The position numbers were made by a program, and so were the translations under genes. Shown here one piece after another: positions 34,500 to 39,197 of a stretch of 39,197 nucleotides of DNA. The stretch comes from Clostridia bacterium (lineage in GTDB: Bacteria > Bacillota > Clostridia > UMGS1810), in contig JAFQBA010000072.1 of NCBI GenBank assembly GCA_017416845.1, positions 1 to 39,197 of the forward strand, read 5' to 3'. Position 1 is the stretch's first letter, and every line of letters begins with the position of its first letter. The notes under the pieces were generated by a model that was given only the letters and a program-made list of their open reading frames with translations, made no database searches and was not told the DNA's origin.

Positions 34500-35431
34500 T
34501 TTTTTGCTCCATTCAATAAGATTTCTGCTTCGTCAAATATTTCTGTAATAATGTCTTTAACGTTTTGTTCTTTATTTACCATTCCGGCAATCTGACCGGC
34601 AAGAAAACATCCTTTTTTGTCATCACCGTCAACAACAGCCGCACGAAGTGTGCCAACAGCCATTGCTTCGAGCTCGTCATCGGGAATATTGGTATATTCC
34701 GCTTTTGAATAGGCTCTTGAAAAAGGAGTTTTAATGCTTCTTACGGGATGTCCGAGTCTCTTTCCTGTGACAATTGTTGCCGTATCATTTGCTTTTAAAA
34801 CTTTGTTTTTATAATTTTGATTTATACTGCACTCTGTTGCAGTCAGAAAACGTGTACCAATCTGAATACCTTGGGCTCCAAGCATGAAAGCTGCCGCAGC
34901 TCCTCTGCCGTCGGCAATACCGCCTGCGGCAATAACAGGGATGCTCACTGCATCACAAACTTGGGGAATAAGAGCCATTGTAGTGAGGTCACCAACATGA
35001 CCGCCCGACTCTCCGCCCTCTGCAATGATTGCATCAACTCCGCTTCTTTCGCAAAGCTTTGCCAGTGCACAGCTTGGTACAACGGGGATTACTTTAATAC
35101 CGGCTTCCTTCCACATGGGAACATATTTTTCGGGATTACCTGCACCTGTGGTTACAACGGAAACCTTGCTTTGTGAAATCATTTTTGCAATTTCTTCGAC
35201 ATTGTTTCCCATGAGCATAACATTTATGCCAATGGGTTTTTTGGTGAGGGAGGAAGCAATGTCAATTTGATTTTTAACGTACTCAACATCACCGCTTGCG
35301 GCAGATATAATGCCGAGTCCTCCGGCTTCCGATACTGCAGCGGCAAGCTTGCCGTCGGAAATATGTGCCATGCCTCCCTGAAAAATGGGATATGTAATAC
35401 CAAGCATATTGCAAATTTTAGAATTGATCAT
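34487..35431 (-). CDS. fabK: Enoyl-ACP reductase II (FMN-dependent)
   Basis: This 314-residue flavoprotein carries out the last reduction of the elongation cycle in many Firmicutes in place of FabI. Typical stretches are ITYPIFQGGMAHISDGKLAA, GLGIISAASGD, EGGESGGHVGDLTT with the catalytic His, and IPVIAAGGIADGRGAAAAFM for flavin binding. ATG 35431 is the start; an in-frame TTG at 35452 lies within its ribosome binding site (GGAAAGG). FabK enzymes are naturally insensitive to triclosan. Confidence 0.95.
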   Translation of the reverse strand: MINSKICNMLGITYPIFQGGMAHISDGKLAAAVSEAGGLGIISAASGDVEYVKNQIDIASSLTKKPIGINVMLMGNNVEEIAKMISQSKVSVVTTGAGNPEKYVPMWKEAGIKVIPVVPSCALAKLCERSGVDAIIAEGGESGGHVGDLTTMALIPQVCDAVSIPVIAAGGIADGRGAAAAFMLGAQGIQIGTRFLTATECSINQNYKNKVLKANDTATIVTGKRLGHPVRSIKTPFSRAYSKAEYTNIPDDELEAMAVGTLRAAVVDGDDKKGCFLAGQIAGMVNKEQNVKDIITEIFDEAEILLNGAKKWVK

Positions 35432-35470
35432 TTTGCTTCCCAACCTTTCCAAAAATTTTGTCAGTTAAAA

Positions 35471-35692
35471 TTACGCAAGTTTTGCATCGATGTAAGCAAC
35501 AAGTTCTTTAACAGATTTGCCTACTTCAGCAGGTTTGATTTCGATACCGAATTCATCTTCCATTTCCATCATGATTTCAACTGTGTCAAGAGAATCAACT
35601 CCGAGATCTTCAAATGTTGTTTCTTCTGTGATTTCATCTGTGTCAATGTCAAGATGTTCAGCCAATAATTCCTTTACTTTTTCGATTGTCAT
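35471..35692 (-). CDS. acpP: Acyl carrier protein
   Basis: This 73-residue acidic protein carries the growing chain on a phosphopantetheine arm attached to Ser34 in the GVDSLDTVE motif. ATG 35692 follows GGAGG by 8 bases; an in-frame ATG at 35707 overlaps that ribosome binding site and is not the start. It lies between fabH and fabK. Confidence 0.96.
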   Translation of the reverse strand: MTIEKVKELLAEHLDIDTDEITEETTFEDLGVDSLDTVEIMMEMEDEFGIEIKPAEVGKSVKELVAYIDAKLA

Positions 35693-35743
35693 AACAATTA
35701 CCTCCATTTTTGTTTTATATTAAATAATTGTAACAATTATCTG

Positions 35744-36697
35744 TTACCATCTTATCAGGCATGCGGCACTTGAAAGTCCGCCGCCAAATGCAGACATAAC
35801 CAGCAAGTCACCGCGTTTGATTTTGCCTGAGGCATCAAGCTCTGCAAGGGCAATGGGAACACTTGCTGAAGAAGTGTTGCCGTATTTTTCTATGTTTACA
35901 AAGAATTTGTCTTTGGAAAGCTTCAGTCTTTTTGATGCATAATCAATTATTCTGATGTTTGCCTGGTGTGTAACCACGTGGTCGATGTCATCTAAGGTAT
36001 ATCCGCAGTTTGAAACAAGTTCTTTTATGTCATTTACAATTTTGTTTACTGCAAATTTAAATGTTTCCTGTCCGTCCATAAATATGTAAGGTGCAGGTTT
36101 CTCGGCGGTGTAAAAAGGAGATGTTCCGCCAAAGGACGGAATTTTTATAACGGAATCATCACCTTGGGTAAAGAGTTTTGATCCCAGATATCCTTCTCCC
36201 TTGGTGATTACAGCCGCACCTGCGCCGTCACCAAAAATAACGCATGTGCTTCTGTCTGTCCAGTCAACGATTTTGCTGAGGCGTTCCGCTCCGATTACAA
36301 GGATGTTTTCGTATGTACCCCTTGCCATGAATGACACTGCGGTATCGAGAGCGAACAAAAATCCGCTGCATGCAGAGTTGATATCAAAAGCAGGGCATGT
36401 TGCACCTATTTCTTTTTGAACTGTTCCGGCAACCGTGGGGCTTACATTCTCTGCACTGACGGATGCCGCAATGATGAGATCAAGTTCTTCAGGTTTAATG
36501 CCTGCATTTTTAATTGCAGCTAAAGATGCTTTAACCGCAAAATCCGAAGCTGTTTCGTCAACAGAAACTCTTCTTTGGCTCACGCCGACTCTTTGCATTA
36601 TCCATTCGTCAGAGGTGTCAACCAGTTTTGCTAAATCATCATTTGTGACAACTTTTTCGGGTACATATGCACCTGTTCCTATTATCTTAATACTCAT
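35744..36697 (-). CDS. fabH: Beta-ketoacyl-ACP synthase III
   Basis: This 317-residue enzyme starts fatty acid synthesis by condensing an acyl-CoA with malonyl-ACP. The Cys-His-Asn triad is visible: Cys in INSACSGFLFALD, His in VVTHQANIRIIDYA and Asn in KYGNTSSASVP. The C-terminal MSAFGGGLSSAACLIRW is typical. ATG 36697 is the start because AAAGGAAG lies about 8 bases upstream; the longer frame to 36730 would include the leader. It is the first gene of the fab operon and lies just downstream of the palindrome array. Confidence 0.96.
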   Translation of the reverse strand: MSIKIIGTGAYVPEKVVTNDDLAKLVDTSDEWIMQRVGVSQRRVSVDETASDFAVKASLAAIKNAGIKPEELDLIIAASVSAENVSPTVAGTVQKEIGATCPAFDINSACSGFLFALDTAVSFMARGTYENILVIGAERLSKIVDWTDRSTCVIFGDGAGAAVITKGEGYLGSKLFTQGDDSVIKIPSFGGTSPFYTAEKPAPYIFMDGQETFKFAVNKIVNDIKELVSNCGYTLDDIDHVVTHQANIRIIDYASKRLKLSKDKFFVNIEKYGNTSSASVPIALAELDASGKIKRGDLLVMSAFGGGLSSAACLIRW

Positions 36698-36728
36698 ACG
36701 GATTCTTCCTTTCTCATGTTGTGTTATC

Positions 36729-36742
36729 ATTATATGATTATA
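36729..36742 (-). promoter_or_regulatory. fab operon promoter -10 region
   Basis: On the - strand two TATAAT hexamers lie at 36742-36737 and 36734-36729. Neither has a good -35 at 16-18 bases: the expected place is covered by the first palindrome of the array. The bound regulator would therefore either block polymerase or substitute for a missing -35 contact. Confidence 0.55.
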
Positions 36743-36758
36743 TCATACGCCACTCTTC

Positions 36759-36894
36759 AGCACAGTGTGTGCCGTGATACACAAAATAATTCAGCACACA
36801 CTGTGCCGAGATAGTCAAAATATATCAGCACACACCGTGCTGTAAGATTCAAAATAATTCAGCACGATGTGTGCTGGGTTTGTCAAAAAAACAG
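36759..36894. repeat. Four tandem 34-bp units, each with a 15-bp palindrome: predicted TetR operator array
   Basis: Palindromes of the form AGCACA-N3-TGTGCT lie at 36759-36773, 36793-36807, 36827-36841 and 36861-36875, with exact 34-base spacing. Individual copies are AGCACAGTGTGTGCC, AGCACACACTGTGCC, AGCACACACCGTGCT and AGCACGATGTGTGCT. The 19-base spacers also share a CAAAATAATTC-like end in units 1-3; unit 4 runs into the tetR terminator. With a start site near 36730, the palindromes are centred at about -36, -70, -104 and -138. A longer copy of the palindrome overlaps the tetR start site, linking the array to that regulator. Confidence 0.85.
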
Positions 36895-36918
36895 AGTTTT
36901 AAAAACTCCTGTTTTAAA
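36885..36918 (-). terminator. Terminator of tetR
   Basis: On the - strand AAAACAGGAGTTTT pairs with AAAACTCTGTTTT around a very small loop (with one bulge) and a T run follows. It begins right after the tetR stop and ends within the last unit of the palindrome array, so tetR is not read through into fabH. Confidence 0.75.
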
Positions 36919-36919
36919 A

Positions 36920-37498
36920 TTATGCTTTTATGCCGTTTAAGAGACATCCGAAACCATATTGAAATGTTTCGACTGCTTCTTCAAGTGATAATTTTCTGCT
37001 TATGGCATCAGCATTGAATCCTCTGCAAAAACACCATACGGTGTAGGCAAATTTTTCGCTGTCGAGCTCTTTTATGATTTTTTTATTTGCTGCATATTCT
37101 ATGAGATATTTTACTTGTCTGATCCACCATTCGCAGTTTTTTTGTGTTAGGGAATCGTGTTCAAACATATAGTGAGAAAAATGCATTTTAATTTCATAGG
37201 TGTTTATGAGAACCTTTGTTGCAACATCCATTACATATTCAAAAAAATTTTTGTCTATGCTGTACTCCGAGCGTAGGCTCTGGTGCATTTTATATACTGC
37301 GTTTTTGTAAACTATTTCAAGCACTTCGCCTATGTTTGAAAATCTGTTATAGAAAACTCTGTTTGTACACCCGAGTTTTTTTATTATTTTTGTAACGGTA
37401 ACAGAATGGGCACCTTCTTTTATAGCCATCTCGGAAGTGATTTCTATAATTTTATCTCGAATTTCATCTTTAATGAAACCGGTATCTTTACTTGCCAT
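36920..37498 (-). CDS. TetR-family regulator, predicted controller of the fab operon
   Basis: This 192-residue protein has the TetR N-terminal helix-turn-helix (residues about 10-56: IRDKIIEITSEMAIKEGAHSVTVTKIIKKLG, CTNRVFYNRFSNIGEVLEIV) and an all-helical ligand-binding domain with many aromatic residues (HFSHYMFEHD, CEWWIRQVKYLIEY, FAYTVWCFCRGFN) that could form a hydrophobic pocket for an acyl ligand. ATG 37498 has AAGGTG 6 bases upstream. The gene has a near-consensus promoter with a 23-bp palindrome over the start site, matching the half-sites of the array before fabH. Autorepression and control of fatty acid synthesis are inferred from this. In other Firmicutes that task is usually done by FapR or the MarR-type FabT, neither of which is seen here. 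Confidence 0.88.
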   Translation of the reverse strand: MASKDTGFIKDEIRDKIIEITSEMAIKEGAHSVTVTKIIKKLGCTNRVFYNRFSNIGEVLEIVYKNAVYKMHQSLRSEYSIDKNFFEYVMDVATKVLINTYEIKMHFSHYMFEHDSLTQKNCEWWIRQVKYLIEYAANKKIIKELDSEKFAYTVWCFCRGFNADAISRKLSLEEAVETFQYGFGCLLNGIKA

Positions 37499-37516
37499 TA
37501 AATCACCTTATTTCAT

Positions 37517-37539
37517 ATTTAGCACACCTTGTGCTAAAT
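37517..37539. promoter_or_regulatory. Predicted operator over the tetR start site
   Basis: A perfect palindrome with ten-base arms (ATTTAGCACA / TGTGCTAAAT) around CCT. Its inner 15 bases have the same form as the four palindromes before fabH. It begins three bases downstream of the tetR -10 hexamer and covers the predicted start site. Confidence 0.8.
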
Positions 37540-37541
37540 GT

Positions 37542-37569
37542 ATTATATCATATTTCCTGTATTTGTCAA
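37542..37569 (-). promoter_or_regulatory. Sigma-A promoter of tetR
   Basis: On the - strand, TTGACA (37569-37564), 16 bases, TATAAT (37547-37542). Both hexamers match consensus, so the gene would be strongly expressed unless repressed. Confidence 0.75.
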
Positions 37570-37660
37570 TAGTTTTTTATAAAAAATTCAATATATTGGG
37601 TTTTTAGGACCTTTTTAACATATATATGGTAAATAATTTGTGTTTTTTTTGCAATGTTTT

Positions 37661-37704
37661 ATGTAATTTTGGTAATTTACATTTTTTAAATTATATGTTA
37701 TACT
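37661..37704 (+). promoter_or_regulatory. Promoter of the GH88 gene with an overlapping imperfect palindrome
   Basis: TTTACA (37676-37681), 17 bases, TATACT (37699-37704). ATGTAA (37661-37666) and TTACAT (37677-37682) form a palindrome that covers the -35, a possible operator for an unidentified regulator. Confidence 0.45.
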
Positions 37705-37730
37705 TCATTTTACATGAGGAGATGATTTAA

Positions 37731-38927
37731 ATGCAAAGAGGTAATATTAAATTAAATAATCCCGAACGTTTTAACGACGGATTTGAAATTTCTAAAGAAA
37801 AACTTAATGCTGCCATAAAAAAAGCTACCGATAAATGGCTTAAAAAACTTGAGGAATTTGACGGTAAATTCCCCGGTACAATGTCTAAAGAAGAGGATAA
37901 ATATGTTCTGGGTGAAAACAATTCCTGGACTCAAGGTATGCACACCGGTTCGGCACTCCTTGCCTACGAGCTCACCGGAAATGAAAAATTTCTCGAATAT
38001 GCAAAACAGCACATTGAAAGTTATTACTGGCGTTATGAAAACAAGGTTGATATGTGGTGTCATGATGTTGGATTTGCTTTTTCCCCTTCTGTTATAGCAT
38101 TATACAAAGTAACCGGTGACGAAGCCATGAAAGAGCTTGCTCTCAAAGCTGCCGATCATTTTCGCACCTACATCTATTCGGAAAAGGGTGGCTTTATTCT
38201 TCGTTCTTACACAAGAAGAGATACCCCTGACGGATGCCGCACAATGATGGATACTCTCATGAATATTCCGCTTCTTTTCTGGGCATATGAACAGACCGGT
38301 GAAGAAAGATATATTGAAGCTGCAAAATCACAGCTTGCTGTCACAGAGAAATGTCTTATCAGAGAGGATGGTTCTTCCTTCCATCACTATATGTTTGACG
38401 TTGAAACCCACGCGCCTGTCAGAGGTCTCACTTTCCAGGGGCATTCTGATGATTCTTGTTGGGCAAGAGGTCATTCATGGGGTGTATATGGCTTCCCTGT
38501 GGCATATACATATATTAAAGATGAAAGCCTTCTTCCGCTTCACAGAGATGTTACATATTTCATGCTTAACCATATGCCGAAAACTTATATTCCGTACTAT
38601 GATTATGATTTTGTTGAAGAATGCAGTGAAGCACACGACTCTTCTTCCGCTCTTATTTCTGCATGCGGTCTTCTTGAAGCCTGCAAATATCTTGATGAAA
38701 CATGCGAAGAATACAATATATACAAAACAGCGGCAAATAAAATGGTTAACGGCGTAATTGATCATTGCATGGATTATGAGAACAAAGATTTCGACGGTCT
38801 TGTTAACTGGGTAACATGCTCTGCACCTCACAACCTTTGCATTGACTGTTGCACATCTTACGGTGATTACTTCCTTTTGGAAGCTCTTGTGAGACTCACA
38901 AAACCCGACTGGAAAAGATATTGGTAA
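37731..38927 (+). CDS. Glycoside hydrolase family 88 unsaturated uronyl hydrolase
   Basis: This 398-residue protein without a signal peptide is a cytoplasmic (alpha/alpha)6-barrel enzyme. It removes the 4,5-unsaturated uronic acid left at the non-reducing end of oligosaccharides by polysaccharide lyases. The two catalytic Asp residues match those of the Bacillus enzyme: Asp112 in WCHDVGFAF and Asp174 in MMDTLMNIPLLFWAYE, 62 residues apart. CWARGHSWGVYGF and the His-rich TFQGHSDDS also fit the family. The start has GGAG 9 bases upstream. It stands alone with its own promoter and terminator. Substrates may be unsaturated glycosaminoglycan or pectin-type disaccharides. It implies that a lyase acts outside the cell or upstream in the pathway. 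Confidence 0.93.
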   Translation: MQRGNIKLNNPERFNDGFEISKEKLNAAIKKATDKWLKKLEEFDGKFPGTMSKEEDKYVLGENNSWTQGMHTGSALLAYELTGNEKFLEYAKQHIESYYWRYENKVDMWCHDVGFAFSPSVIALYKVTGDEAMKELALKAADHFRTYIYSEKGGFILRSYTRRDTPDGCRTMMDTLMNIPLLFWAYEQTGEERYIEAAKSQLAVTEKCLIREDGSSFHHYMFDVETHAPVRGLTFQGHSDDSCWARGHSWGVYGFPVAYTYIKDESLLPLHRDVTYFMLNHMPKTYIPYYDYDFVEECSEAHDSSSALISACGLLEACKYLDETCEEYNIYKTAANKMVNGVIDHCMDYENKDFDGLVNWVTCSAPHNLCIDCCTSYGDYFLLEALVRLTKPDWKRYW

Positions 38928-38940
38928 AATTATAAATTTC

Positions 38941-38973
38941 AAAACCGAACTGCATTTAGCGGTTCGGTTTTTC
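38941..38973 (+). terminator. Terminator of the GH88 gene
   Basis: AAAACCGAAC (38941-38950) pairs with GTTCGGTTTT (38962-38971), with extra inner GC pairs, followed by a short T run. It begins 14 bases after the stop codon. Confidence 0.85.
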
Positions 38974-39005
38974 CGGGTTTAAATTGGGGTTTATCGGGAT
39001 GGTTG

Positions 39006-39178
39006 AGATGAAATGAACACCAGTGCGTTGCCTCCTTTGTGTAAAGGGAGGGGGACCGCGTAAGCGGTGGAGGGATTGTAACAAACTGCCTCAATTGCAG
39101 TATTTGTACTTGATTGAGAGTTTATCATTTAACAATCCCTCAGTCACTTCGTGACAGCTCCCTTTACACAAGGGAGCC
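39006..39178. repeat. MITE-like repeat with long inverted ends and internal hairpins
   Basis: The left arm (39031-39079) has CTCC..GTGTAAAGGGAG, a hairpin ACCGCGTAAGCGGT and AGGGATTGT. The right arm (39132-39178) is its imperfect mirror: ACAATCCCT, the hairpin TCACTTCGTGA, then CTCCCTTTACACAAGGGAG. The two arms share outer and inner blocks but carry different hairpins. About 52 bases lie between them and no gene is present. Bases 39006-39054 recur inverted at 137-185. Bases 38974-39005 and 39179-39197 hold no other feature. Such elements are highly repeated in gut Clostridia genomes. Confidence 0.8.
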
Positions 39179-39197
39179 TTTCGCCCTTGTGTTAAAC

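Noticed and set aside
36759..36894. Short CRISPR-like array
   Set aside because: The repeated part is a 15-bp palindrome with 19-bp spacers, far below CRISPR sizes. The spacers resemble each other and there are no cas genes. It fits an operator array better.
38974..39197. Small RNA gene after GH88
   Set aside because: The strong hairpins belong to a MITE-like repeat with inverted arms, part of which recurs at 137-185; no promoter was seen.

Overview
The window is AT-rich DNA from a Gram-positive anaerobe of the class Clostridia, probably an uncultured gut or related anaerobic lineage. The evidence is Clostridia-style proteins (S-layer homology domains, copper-amine-oxidase-type stalk domains, WG repeats, FabK rather than FabI), strong AGGAGG-type ribosome binding sites, sigma-A promoters, several TTG/GTG starts, and MITE-like palindromic repeats with CTCCC..GGGAG ends of the kind common in gut Clostridia. 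A pectin-degrading relative such as Monoglobus is possible, but the sequence does not settle this. Both ends of the window lie in repeats (an IS30-type transposase tail plus half a MITE on the left, a MITE on the right), so it may be a contig broken at repeats.

Layout. 1-190: transposase end and truncated repeat. 242-9159: three very large exported proteins in one + strand operon. The first and third are paralogues sharing an unassigned, probably alpha/alpha-toroid domain and a C-terminal jelly-roll-like domain; the middle one carries S-layer homology domains. 9209-11925: a hemolysin III/TrhA membrane protein, an AEC-family permease and MetA, with a key residue that predicts acetyl-CoA use. 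11944-14146: an AraC regulator divergent from an NAD-dependent family 4 glycosidase. 14231-18434: a three-gene set with a SpoIID-like and peptidoglycan-binding proteins (no signal peptides), then an exported WG-repeat protein. 18530-21158 (- strand): phosphatidylserine decarboxylase and synthase genes overlapping by 47 bases, and a family 2 glycosyltransferase. 21322-24744: a small (p)ppGpp synthetase, a Na+/Ca2+-exchanger-type protein, a FliB-like cysteine-rich protein and a PAP2 phosphatase. 24736-29371: an AraC regulator divergent from an Lpl/Ytc-type oligosaccharide importer without an ATPase gene. 29542-36697 (- strand): a type II fatty acid synthesis operon fabH-acpP-fabK-fabD-fabG-fabF-fabZ-accD-accA, lacking accB and accC. 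36920-37498: a TetR regulator. 37731-38927: a family 88 unsaturated uronyl hydrolase.

How it may work together. The surface proteins, importer and GH88 enzyme fit a dispersed route for acidic polysaccharide: attack at the surface, uptake of unsaturated oligosaccharides, then intracellular removal of the unsaturated uronic acid. This is inference. Lipid functions (FASII, PssA/Psd, PAP2) occupy much of the rest.

The most striking regulatory signal is upstream of fabH: four copies of a 15-bp palindrome of the form AGCACA-N3-TGTGCT at an exact 34-bp period. A fifth, longer copy covers the start site of the neighbouring tetR gene. This predicts that the TetR protein controls the fatty acid operon through a cooperative operator array and also represses itself. 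No rRNA, tRNA or CRISPR array was seen. No gene-free stretch exceeds 300 bases.
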